Assembly (NCBI RefSeq): GCF_008369325.1
Contig: NZ_VOBI01000004.1
Location: 366,499 to 430,498, forward strand
Direction: 5' to 3'
DNA: 64,000 nt
Source: Pseudomonas sp. ANT_H12B
GTDB taxonomy: Bacteria; Pseudomonadota; Gammaproteobacteria; Pseudomonadales; Pseudomonadaceae
The notes under the pieces are model-generated. The model was given only the letters and a program-made list of their open reading frames with translations. It was not told the origin of the DNA and did not search any database. This document shows, piece after piece, positions 19,039 through 26,459 of this stretch. How positions within the stretch are numbered: position 1 is the first letter of the stretch; the number at the start of each line of letters is the position of its first letter. The position numbers and the translations under genes were made by a program.

Positions 19039-21138
19039 TTAGCCCTGACTGACCAGAGCGTCGACAGGTTCAATAGTATCGTTACGGATCACCGCACCGA
19101 ACTGCTGCATCATTTGCTGGATGAACGGATCACCGTGGATCGACTCCTCGGCCTCGCGCTGACGGTTGACACGACGCCGGGACGCGGCCTGGGCCGGGGT
19201 TTCCTGTTCGGGCTTGATCAACTCCATGGTCAGGCTCAGGGTGCGCCCGTGAAACTGGTTCAACGCATCATTGAGACGGCGCTGTTGAGTTGCGTTGAAC
19301 AAGGCGCTGTGGGCCGGGTCCAGGTGCAACAGCCAGTTGTCGCCATCGACGGCGATCAGTGTGCAGTTGGCGGCGATGCTGCCGGTCATGCCGGAGATCG
19401 GCAGTTTCGGGAACAGCTCCAGCCATTGCAGCGCCAGACCGGTGGCCGGCATGGCGGCCGGTTCGGGCTCGGGTTCCGCGACCGGTTCAGCCGTGTGTTC
19501 ACTGGCCAGTTCGTCGAGGTAGCTGTAAGTCGAATCCACGTCCGGCTCGATGTAATCCTCGTCCAGCGGCGGCTCATCGTCCAGATCGATGCCCGGCGTG
19601 GCGGCGTCGACTTCGTTCACGGACGGCTCAGGAATCGGCGCAGCGGCCCACTCCGGTGCGTCCGGCACCACGCTGTCCGGCGTCGGCAAAGGCATCGGTG
19701 GCAATTCGGGTTGTTCGCTGGCGGTTTCCAGCACCGGCTCGGCCGCTGGCTGCTGGACGACTTCGGGCTCTACCGGATCGTTCCAGGGCAGGTCGACGAC
19801 CGCTTCGACCGCTACAGGCGCAACGACCGGCTCAGGCACGGCGACGGGCACAACCGGCTCAGGCTCAGGCTCAGGCTCGGGTGCTGGAACAACCGCCGCG
19901 ACGGGCGCAGGCGCGACTGTTGCAACGGCCGGTGCAACTGCCGCAGCGACTACCGGCGCAACAACCGGCGCGGCAGCCACTGAATTTGCGGAATCAACTG
20001 TGGCCTGGCTGATCCCCACTGTCTTTAGCGGTTGCCTCGGCGCGTCCGCCGTGTCCGCCGGGCGGAATGCGAGCATCCGCAGCAGGACCATTTCGAAGCC
20101 ACCGCGCGGGTCTGGCGCCAGCGGCAAGTCGCGGCGGCCAATCAGGCCCATCTGGTAATAGAACTGCACGTCTTCAGCCGGCAATGCCTGAGCCAGAGCG
20201 AGTACTCGATCACGGTCACCGTGGCCGTTATCGACGCCTTCGGGCAAGGCTTGGGCGATGGCGACACGGTGCAGCACGTTAAGAATTTCCGAGAGGACGC
20301 CGTTCCAGTCCGGGCCTTGTTCGGCCAGATGGCGGACGGCTTCGAGCAACGCCTTCGCATCGCCTTCGATCAGCGAATGCAGAACGTCGTAGACCTGGCC
20401 GTGATCGAGCGTGCCGAGCATCGCCCGTACGTCGGCAGCCATGACCTTGCCTTCACCGAAGGCGATGGCCTGGTCGGTCAGGCTCATGGCGTCGCGCATC
20501 GAACCGTCGGCAGCGCGGCCCAGCAGCCACAGCGCGTCGTCTTCGAACGGTACGTTCTCGACACCCAGCACATGGGTCAAATGCTCGACCACACGCTCCG
20601 GTGTCATGTTCTTCAGAGAGAACTGCAGGCACCGCGAAAGAATGGTTGCAGGAAGTTTCTGCGGATCGGTCGTCGCCAGGATGAACTTGACGTAGGGCGG
20701 CGGCTCTTCAAGGGTTTTCAACAGCGCATTGAAGGAATGGCTGGAAAGCATGTGCACTTCGTCGATCAAGTAGACCTTGAAGCGCCCGCGGCTCGGCGCG
20801 TACTGCACGTTGTCGAGAAGCTCGCGGGTGTCCTCGACCTTGGTCCGGCTCGCGGCGTCGATCTCGATCAGGTCGACGAAGCGGCCTTCATCGATCTCGC
20901 GGCACACCGAGCACTCGCCGCAAGGCGTCGAAGTGATACCTGTTTCACAGTTCAGGCATTTGGCGATGATCCGCGCGATAGTGGTCTTGCCGACCCCGCG
21001 GGTGCCGGTAAACAGATAGGCGTGGTGCAGCCGCTGGCTGTCCAAGGCATTGATCAGAGCCTTGAGCACATGGGTCTGGCCGACCATTTCGCGGAACGAG
21101 CGCGGGCGCCATTTACGTGCAAGAACCTGATAACTCAT
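19039..21138 (-). CDS. dnaX: DNA polymerase III subunits tau/gamma DnaX
   Basis: Clamp-loader ATPase, 699 aa. The start MSYQVLARKWRPRSF at 21138 is the family N-terminus; upstream codons are not. Walker A GTRGVGKTT, a zinc module (CLNC ... CGECSVC), DEVHMLS (Walker B) and SRC (sensor/arginine finger) are seen in the first 200 residues. A long low-complexity linker rich in Ala, Val, Pro and Glu (about residues 380-550) leads to the tau C-terminal domain that binds polymerase alpha. I did not find an obvious slippery heptamer for a gamma product. Confidence 0.97.
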   Translation of the reverse strand: MSYQVLARKWRPRSFREMVGQTHVLKALINALDSQRLHHAYLFTGTRGVGKTTIARIIAKCLNCETGITSTPCGECSVCREIDEGRFVDLIEIDAASRTKVEDTRELLDNVQYAPSRGRFKVYLIDEVHMLSSHSFNALLKTLEEPPPYVKFILATTDPQKLPATILSRCLQFSLKNMTPERVVEHLTHVLGVENVPFEDDALWLLGRAADGSMRDAMSLTDQAIAFGEGKVMAADVRAMLGTLDHGQVYDVLHSLIEGDAKALLEAVRHLAEQGPDWNGVLSEILNVLHRVAIAQALPEGVDNGHGDRDRVLALAQALPAEDVQFYYQMGLIGRRDLPLAPDPRGGFEMVLLRMLAFRPADTADAPRQPLKTVGISQATVDSANSVAAAPVVAPVVAAAVAPAVATVAPAPVAAVVPAPEPEPEPEPVVPVAVPEPVVAPVAVEAVVDLPWNDPVEPEVVQQPAAEPVLETASEQPELPPMPLPTPDSVVPDAPEWAAAPIPEPSVNEVDAATPGIDLDDEPPLDEDYIEPDVDSTYSYLDELASEHTAEPVAEPEPEPAAMPATGLALQWLELFPKLPISGMTGSIAANCTLIAVDGDNWLLHLDPAHSALFNATQQRRLNDALNQFHGRTLSLTMELIKPEQETPAQAASRRRVNRQREAEESIHGDPFIQQMMQQFGAVIRNDTIEPVDALVSQG

Positions 21139-21282
21139 GGAAAACCGTCGCAACGAAGGAACAGAAGCGGCTAATGCTAGCGGAGCAAGGCCAAAATTGC
21201 ATCCGGTGTGCTCGTCTAATCTGGCTAAGATGCACTTTGGGGGGCTTTTATCGGCTCGGGTTTTATCATTACCGGAGCATTT

Positions 21283-22047
21283 ATGCGGCTGGCCTTGGGG
21301 GCACTGCTGTTGATCAGCCTGAACGTCGCTGCCGCCGGGGCGCCGCTGCGCTTCGTGGTGCCTGACAGTTGGGCGATGCCGATGGTGCAACTCGAACGCG
21401 GCCGCCCGACCCAGGGCATTCTGCACGACGTGATGGTCAGCCTCGCGACGCAGGTGGGTGTGCCGGCCGAATTTCACGTACTGCCTCGGGGGCGAGTGCA
21501 AAGCGCCATGGAGCACGGCGAGGTGGATATCCGCTGCTATGCCGCGCAGTCCTGGCACCCCAATCAGTCCGGCGACTACATCTGGAGCATTCCGCTATGG
21601 ACTCAGCCAGACGTGTTGATCAGGCGGCAAACCCCGCTGACCACCGTTGATCCGGCGACCTTGCCACGACAATCCATCGGCACGGTACTCGGCTACAGCT
21701 ACCCGACCCTGCAACCGCTGTTTGACGCCGACCGATTGCATCGCGAAGACGCGCGCAATCAAGAACAAGTGCTGGAGAAACTTCTGGCCGGGCGCTATCG
21801 CTACGCGGTGAGCAATCAATGGACACTGGACTGGTTCAATCAGCGCCTGTTGCCCGACCGGCAACTGCAAGGCGTGACGGTATTGCAGGAACAGAGTGTC
21901 GGTTGCTACGTGCGCAACGATCCCAAGGTGCCGGTGCAGCGCATTTTGCGCACCTTGCTGCGAATGAAAATGTCCGGGGAGATCGATGACATCATTCGCC
22001 TCTATGTCGGTGACGGGCCCACAACTGACGAAGCGAACAAGCGATAA
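21283..22047 (+). CDS. Periplasmic solute-binding protein (family 3-like)
   Basis: 254-residue exported protein with signal peptide (LALGALLLISLNVAAAGA, cut near 20). It has the two-lobe layout of family-3 extracellular binding proteins (early VPDSWAMPMVQLERGRPTQGI and VDIRCYAAQSWHPNQSGDY). No permease or ATPase genes are adjacent, so it may be an orphan sensor or binding protein. The substrate is not predictable. Confidence 0.8.
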   Translation: MRLALGALLLISLNVAAAGAPLRFVVPDSWAMPMVQLERGRPTQGILHDVMVSLATQVGVPAEFHVLPRGRVQSAMEHGEVDIRCYAAQSWHPNQSGDYIWSIPLWTQPDVLIRRQTPLTTVDPATLPRQSIGTVLGYSYPTLQPLFDADRLHREDARNQEQVLEKLLAGRYRYAVSNQWTLDWFNQRLLPDRQLQGVTVLQEQSVGCYVRNDPKVPVQRILRTLLRMKMSGEIDDIIRLYVGDGPTTDEANKR

Positions 22048-22048
22048 C

Positions 22049-22137
22049 CTGTGGGAGCGGGCTTGCCCGCGATAGCCTCGCCGTGGCTGAACTGAAAAAT
22101 CGTATTGCCTGCATCGCGGGCAAGCCCGCCCCCACAA
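22049..22137. repeat. REPIN (GGGCTTGCCCGC type)
   Basis: CTGTGGGAGCGGGCTTGCCC and the inverse GGGCAAGCCCGCCCCCAC about 45 bp apart, between convergent genes; a second REP subtype. Confidence 0.88.
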
Positions 22138-22150
22138 AGATCTTCAAGTA

Positions 22151-23848
22151 CTAGCCCGCCCCCTCCAGCACCTGCCACTGCGGCGGCACAACAAAACCTT
22201 CGACCCAACCCGGCACATCGGCGGGCGGCATCGGTCGAGCGATGAAATAGCCTTGAGCAACGTCGCAGCCCAGCCGCAGCAGCAATTCACCGTGCTCGAT
22301 ACTTTCCAGCCCCTCGGCGACCACCTGCCGGCCAAACGCCCGAGCCAGGCCAATCACCGCCGTGGTCAGGGCCAGATCATCACGACCATTAAGGATGTCA
22401 CGCACAAAAGACTTATCGATCTTGATGGTCTGTGTCCGCAAGCGCTTGAGATAGCTCAGGGATGAATAACCAGTGCCGAAATCCCCCAATGAAAATTGCA
22501 CCCCCAACGCCTGACAAGCCTGTAGACAGGCGCTGACATGTTGAATGTTCTCGATCGCCACCGACTCGACGATTTCCAGGTCGAGCATCTGCGGGGCGAC
22601 CTGGGCATGCCGGGCGAGTACTTGTTTGAGCCGATCGACGAAATCCGCACGCTGGAAATGTCGCGCCGCAATATTGATGCTGACTGGCCAGCCCTGCCCC
22701 GCTTGTTGCCAATGGTGCAGCTGTGACAAAACCTGATCCATCACCCATTCACCGATATCGATGATCAGGTCTGTCTCTTCTACCGGCGGTAAAAAATCCC
22801 GAGCAGGCACCATGCCTTTTTGCGGATGCTCCCAGCGCAACAGCGCCTCGAAACCGACAACTTCGCCAAGGCGCATGTTCACCTTGGGCTGGAAATGCAG
22901 GCGCAGCTCACCGGCAGCCAGTGCCTGACGCACTCGCTCGACAGTCTGGTGTGTGGCTTTGACCTCCTGGTCCAGGGACACGTCGAACAAATGAAAGCGA
23001 TTGCGACCTCTCTGCTTGGCCACGTACATGGCCTGATCGGCGTGACGCAGCAGGGTTTCGGCATCTTCGTTATCGTCGGGGAACAAGGTAACGCCGATGC
23101 TGGCGAACACATTGACGTCTTTGCCATGCAGCGCGTACGGCGCCGAGATGGCACCAAGCACCCGGCTCAAGGCCGCACGCAATTCCGGCAGATCGCGCAC
23201 GTAACGCAGGACCAGCACGAACTCGTCACCGGCCAGCCGCGCCACCACGTCTTCGCCGCGCACGATGTTGCGTAAACGCTTGGCCACTTCCACCAGCAAC
23301 TGATCGCCACTGGCATGCCCGTAGCCATCGTTGACCGCTTTAAAGCCATCAAGGTCGAGCATGCACACCGCGAGCGGGATATTTTCGTGCCGAGAAAACT
23401 CCAGCGCCTGATTCAGCAAATCGGAGAGGAACGCACGATTGGGCAGCCCGGTGAGCACGTCATGACCAACCCGCCACTGCAATGAATGCAGCAATTGGCG
23501 TTTCTCGCTGATGTCGAAACGCAGCGACAGGTAACGGTCAATTCGCCCGGTGGCGTCAAGCACTGGCACCATGGTGCTTTCGACCCAATACAGGCTGCCA
23601 TCCTTGGCCCGATTACAAATCTCGCCTTTCCAGACATTGCCCAGCGCGATGGTGCGCCACATGGCAGCAAAGAAATCGGCGGTGTGCAGGCCAGAGTTGA
23701 GCAGGCGATAATTCTGGCCGATCAGTTCTTCGCGGCTATACCCGGAGACAGCACAGAGCTGATCGTTGACGTAGGTAATCCGGCCGCTCAGGTCGGTCTC
23801 GGAAAATATGGCGGCGGCGTCCACAGCCCTGCGGTATTTCTCATCCAT
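22151..23848 (-). CDS. PAS-GGDEF-EAL cyclic-di-GMP protein
   Basis: 565 residues without membrane segments. A PAS domain (about 5-115; GYSREELIGQNYRLLN) comes first. A GGDEF domain (about 130-290) has site AGDEF near residue 207. An EAL domain (about 310-555) contains EALLRW, KIDKSF and AEGLES. The metal-binding motif usually DDFGTGYSS reads GDFGTGYSS near residue 453, losing the first Asp, so phosphodiesterase activity may be impaired. AGDEF is compatible with cyclase activity. Stand-alone gene; the signal sensed by PAS is unknown. Confidence 0.93.
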   Translation of the reverse strand: MDEKYRRAVDAAAIFSETDLSGRITYVNDQLCAVSGYSREELIGQNYRLLNSGLHTADFFAAMWRTIALGNVWKGEICNRAKDGSLYWVESTMVPVLDATGRIDRYLSLRFDISEKRQLLHSLQWRVGHDVLTGLPNRAFLSDLLNQALEFSRHENIPLAVCMLDLDGFKAVNDGYGHASGDQLLVEVAKRLRNIVRGEDVVARLAGDEFVLVLRYVRDLPELRAALSRVLGAISAPYALHGKDVNVFASIGVTLFPDDNEDAETLLRHADQAMYVAKQRGRNRFHLFDVSLDQEVKATHQTVERVRQALAAGELRLHFQPKVNMRLGEVVGFEALLRWEHPQKGMVPARDFLPPVEETDLIIDIGEWVMDQVLSQLHHWQQAGQGWPVSINIAARHFQRADFVDRLKQVLARHAQVAPQMLDLEIVESVAIENIQHVSACLQACQALGVQFSLGDFGTGYSSLSYLKRLRTQTIKIDKSFVRDILNGRDDLALTTAVIGLARAFGRQVVAEGLESIEHGELLLRLGCDVAQGYFIARPMPPADVPGWVEGFVVPPQWQVLEGAG

Positions 23849-24131
23849 GAGTCAGGCTCGCTGTCGCTAGCGGTGGTACCGCTCGACCAGCGCAGAATGC
23901 CTGGAAGAGATGTTTGGAGAAGTACTGCGCGCAGACACGTTATCACTCCATGAACCGCGTTTGTTGGTCCCGCAAAACACAAGATCAACTAGCCTTAAAG
24001 GCTCCAAATACGCTTTTGGAACGGCGATTCTACGAAACGCATCACATTTTGCAAAGCAAGGTGATGGATCATGCAGTTGTCTAATGCAAAAATCTATCGT
24101 TAAGTTCTTGATTATAAATGGGAATTGAGCG

Positions 24132-24446
24132 ATGCGAATTTCAAGTTTGGGTCCAGCCATCCGGCGCTACCGCAGGGTCGCGGGGCTAACTCAGGCTGAA
24201 CTAGGCGAAAAAACCGGTTTTGACCCCAAAACCATCAGTCGCTTCGAAACCGGCACCTATACCCCCAGCGTGGACGCATTGTTCCTGCTTGCCGATGTGC
24301 TGGGCGTGAAGCTGAAAGCCTTTTTCGCCGATTCAGGCGATGAAGAGGAACAGCGGGCGTATCTGTTCGGTGTCATACATAAAGCCACCCCGAAGGAGCT
24401 GGGAAAGCTGATTGCAGCGGTTGACCAGGCCTTGTCCAAGCCTTAG
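24132..24446 (+). CDS. XRE-family transcriptional regulator
   Basis: 104-residue protein: an HTH_3 domain (residues 10-65, RVAGLTQAELGEKTGFDPKT as helix-turn-helix) and a short C-terminal tail ending KLIAAVDQALSKP. It is preceded by an AT-rich leader and followed by a strong terminator. It is the last chromosomal gene before the island, so it is host rather than island cargo. Target genes unknown; the 283 bp between it and the PAS-GGDEF-EAL gene shows no other feature. Confidence 0.9.
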   Translation: MRISSLGPAIRRYRRVAGLTQAELGEKTGFDPKTISRFETGTYTPSVDALFLLADVLGVKLKAFFADSGDEEEQRAYLFGVIHKATPKELGKLIAAVDQALSKP

Positions 24447-24458
24447 TGTCAGAAATGA

Positions 24459-24503
24459 AAAAGGAGGCCGACTTGTCGCATTCGACAGGTCGGCCTCCTT
24501 TTT
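24459..24503 (+). terminator. Intrinsic terminator after XRE gene
   Basis: AAAAAGGAGGCCGAC ... GTCGGCCTCCTTTTTT with a near-perfect 15-bp arm; usable from both strands. Confidence 0.93.
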
Positions 24504-24587
24504 TATGTGCGACTTTTTAAAAATCGGAAACGAAAACACCGCCCCTGGACAAAATCCATGGCAGAGCAACAAGAATATTTTCAGACA

Positions 24588-24612
24588 GAAAACGCGAGAG
24601 AAGCCTCGCGGT
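24588..24612 (-). terminator. Original ffs terminator
   Basis: On the minus strand CGCGAG-GCTTCT-CTCGCG followed by TTTTCTG, directly beyond the 3' end of the left ffs copy. It is chromosomal and would have ended ffs transcription before island insertion. Confidence 0.7.
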
Positions 24613-24619
24613 GCGTTAT

Positions 24620-24714
24620 GGAGGCAACCCCACCAGCCACACCCCGGCACACAATGTTCCCGCTGTGGCTGCTTCCTTCCGGATCTGACCAGGTTCACGG
24701 GTAATCGTTGCGGG
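24620..24714 (-). ncRNA. ffs: Left ffs copy, attL (3' part of SRP 4.5S RNA)
   Basis: 95 bp identical to 44149-44243. On the minus strand it contains the conserved SRP domain IV loop GGTCAGATCCGGAAGGAAGC and the 3' arm of the long helix. The native 5' arm is missing, replaced by island sequence (CCCCCGTACTACATGGCCCG) that can still pair partly with the 3' arm. Without an obvious promoter it is most likely a truncated copy left by integration; it forms the left attachment site. Confidence 0.85.
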
Positions 24715-24799
24715 CCATGTAGTACGGGGGTTTCAGGCTGTTCAGGTCGCTTCAAATCACTCAGTACGGACTGTTAGCACTCGGGGTGTAGCCAGCATT

Positions 24800-24832
24800 G
24801 TCACACTTTGCTGTCACACATGGGTGTCACAC
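24800..24832. repeat. Three direct repeats GTCACAC, 13-bp period, at the island end
   Basis: GTCACAC occurs at 24800, 24813 and 24826, exactly 13 bp apart, overlapping the integrase start region 90-120 bp inside attL. Spacing and location suit integrase arm-type or excisionase/repressor sites. Function is inferred from position only. Confidence 0.55.
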
Positions 24833-24834
24833 AC

Positions 24835-26142
24835 ATGGCCTACCTGATCCGACGCGGAGCCTTCTATTACCTGAACCTCCGGCTACCCAAGCACCTCTTC
24901 CCACGCTGCCACACTTTGCGTTTGAGCTTGAACATTCGCCACCGTCAGAACGCCCTATTTCTCGCGACTTCCCTCGCCCAGCAGGTGCATGGATACCTAT
25001 CCGAACACCCTCTGGTCGACCTACAGACGCTCCGTACCCTGTGTTCAGGATGGCGAGACTCTAGCCCTACGCCAACGATCCAACCTGTTACACGAAAGGC
25101 CCCAACCCATGCTCCGATGCGAAATAGCGACGGCCCTACCCTAGCCACCCTGTCCAAGCTCTATATAGAAGAAGGCAAACGCGGTGGTACATGGCGGACG
25201 GTAAGCACGTTCGAGGTTGAACGTTCCCTACGCGATTTATTCGAGCTGATGGGGGACATGCCTGTCGAACGCTTCGATGCTCAGCAAGCCCGCCTACTGA
25301 AAGACCGGTTAAGCCGCTGTCCTCAGTACTTCGGCATACGCCCTGAGTTCGTAGGAAAGACTCTGAGACAGGTTGTCGAGTCGGCTGGCACGTACAAAAC
25401 GATCACGGCGGTTACGGTGAACAATCGGCTACGTAAACTCTCTGCCTTCCTTAACTGGTGCAAGGCCAACGGCTACATCACGGAGAATCCACTGGTCGGA
25501 CTTAAGGTAATGACTGGAGCGGCCAAGGAAGCACGCCTGTCCTTCGACCAACACGACCTGACTATCCTCCTCGACCTTAATGTGCTCCAAGTCGAAGCTC
25601 GTAATCATCCTTGGCGATACTGGCTACCGCTCATGGGGCGAGCCACCGGAGCTCGACTGGAAGAGTTATGCCAACTGCGTGTTGACGACTTCATCCAGCA
25701 ACAGGTCATTCAATGCATCCGTATCGATGACAACAGTGAATGCCAGAATCTGAAGAACTCCAGTAGCCGACGCGTACTACCCATTCACCCCACTCTGGTC
25801 GAGCTGGGTCTACTGCGGCATGTTGAGTCAGTCAGGGCCACCGGGGCAGATCGCCTGTTCCCTGAACTTGAACCCGTACGAGGAAAGCTGGGCCATGCAC
25901 CATCCAAATGGTTCGGACGTTACAAGGTGAAACGCGGAATCACCGACTCCAAGAAAACATTCCACAGCTTTCGACATACTCTGATCGATGATCTTCGGGA
26001 CTCAGGAGTCCAGGACTCTCTAATCAAGCGAATAGCAGGACACGAGGACGGTGCCGTGACGTTCAGCATTTACGGCAGTCGCAGCCCATTGAAGGCAATG
26101 GTGGACGCACTGCGACACATTGAGCTGATACCCGCCAAATAA
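24835..26142 (+). CDS. Tyrosine site-specific integrase of the island
   Basis: 435-residue phage-type integrase. The N-terminal AYLIRRGAFYYLNLRLP resembles the DUF6538-type start of Pseudomonas island integrases. A core-binding domain spans about residues 100-215. The catalytic domain carries TGARLEELCQLRVDDF (first Arg), a Lys/Arg strand near SSRRVLPIHP, HSFRHTLID (His-x-x-Arg), GHEDG and the nucleophile Tyr in FSIYG. It sits next to attL, as expected for the enzyme that inserted the element into ffs. In-frame upstream starts (TTG 24808, ATG 24820) are possible; no strong ribosome site is seen. Confidence 0.93.
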   Translation: MAYLIRRGAFYYLNLRLPKHLFPRCHTLRLSLNIRHRQNALFLATSLAQQVHGYLSEHPLVDLQTLRTLCSGWRDSSPTPTIQPVTRKAPTHAPMRNSDGPTLATLSKLYIEEGKRGGTWRTVSTFEVERSLRDLFELMGDMPVERFDAQQARLLKDRLSRCPQYFGIRPEFVGKTLRQVVESAGTYKTITAVTVNNRLRKLSAFLNWCKANGYITENPLVGLKVMTGAAKEARLSFDQHDLTILLDLNVLQVEARNHPWRYWLPLMGRATGARLEELCQLRVDDFIQQQVIQCIRIDDNSECQNLKNSSSRRVLPIHPTLVELGLLRHVESVRATGADRLFPELEPVRGKLGHAPSKWFGRYKVKRGITDSKKTFHSFRHTLIDDLRDSGVQDSLIKRIAGHEDGAVTFSIYGSRSPLKAMVDALRHIELIPAK

Positions 26143-26307
26143 AAAAGGGGTGCCTCTCAAAGCAGTATTCTTCGACAAGGCACCCCAAACAATTAAATCA
26201 AAATAAAAACAAATAACTAACACCACAGCACACCAGCAACAAGACAGCACCAATAACAATTTGATCAAATCCTTACTCAATGAAAGCAAACAAGCCCTCA
26301 GTAACAT
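26020..26307 (-). CDS. Possible small hydrophobic protein, overlapping the integrase end
   Basis: Frame open for 95 codons from ATG 26307, with AGGGAG eight bases upstream. The first 45 residues form one strongly hydrophobic segment (LIKLLLVLSCCWCAVVLVIC). A hairpin plus T-run terminator lies inside the frame at about codons 40-55, before any stop codon; beyond it the frame is merely antisense to the integrase. If transcribed, the message would be about 190 nt and lack a stop codon. A type I-toxin-like peptide or a plain artefact are both possible. Confidence 0.25.
   Translation of the reverse strand: MLLRACLLSLSKDLIKLLLVLSCCWCAVVLVICFYFDLIVWGALSKNTALRGTPFLFGGYQLNVSQCVHHCLQWAATAVNAERHGTVLVSCYSLD
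26141..26186 (-). terminator. Hairpin terminator, minus strand
   Basis: GGGGTGCCT ... AGGCACCCC stem at 26147-26186. Read on the minus strand it is followed by TTTTTTATTT, so it would end transcripts running toward the integrase end. On the plus strand no T-run follows. Confidence 0.7.
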
Positions 26308-26330
26308 TGTTACACTCCCTAATTAAAGTT

Positions 26331-26352
26331 TTTGATTCTGTTTAGAATCAAA
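26331..26352. promoter_or_regulatory. Inverted repeat TTTGATTCT-gttt-AGAATCAAA
   Basis: Perfect nine-base arms with a four-base loop between the small minus-strand frame and the plus-strand helicase-like gene. Could be an operator or a leader hairpin. The rest of 26187-26459 is AT-rich with no other feature seen. Confidence 0.45.
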
Positions 26353-26459
26353 GGAATCCGTTGTAAGATCGGCTCAACAAAAACGAAATCCCCGCTGACA
26401 CCGACGATCCCCGTCATTATCAGCTAGGATTAATTCATCCATAAAAAGGTACATTAGTA

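Noticed and set aside
19018..20158. Arg- and Gly-rich or Thr/Ser/Gly-rich frames antisense to dnaX
   Set aside because: Low-complexity translation of the Ala/Pro/Val/Glu linker of DnaX on the other strand.
19039..21138. Programmed frameshift in dnaX producing gamma
   Set aside because: No A-run slippery heptamer with stop nearby was evident; cannot be supported.
24620..24714. tRNA gene as the island attachment site
   Set aside because: The repeat contains the SRP domain IV signature and folds as 4.5S RNA; no tRNA cloverleaf is present at either end.
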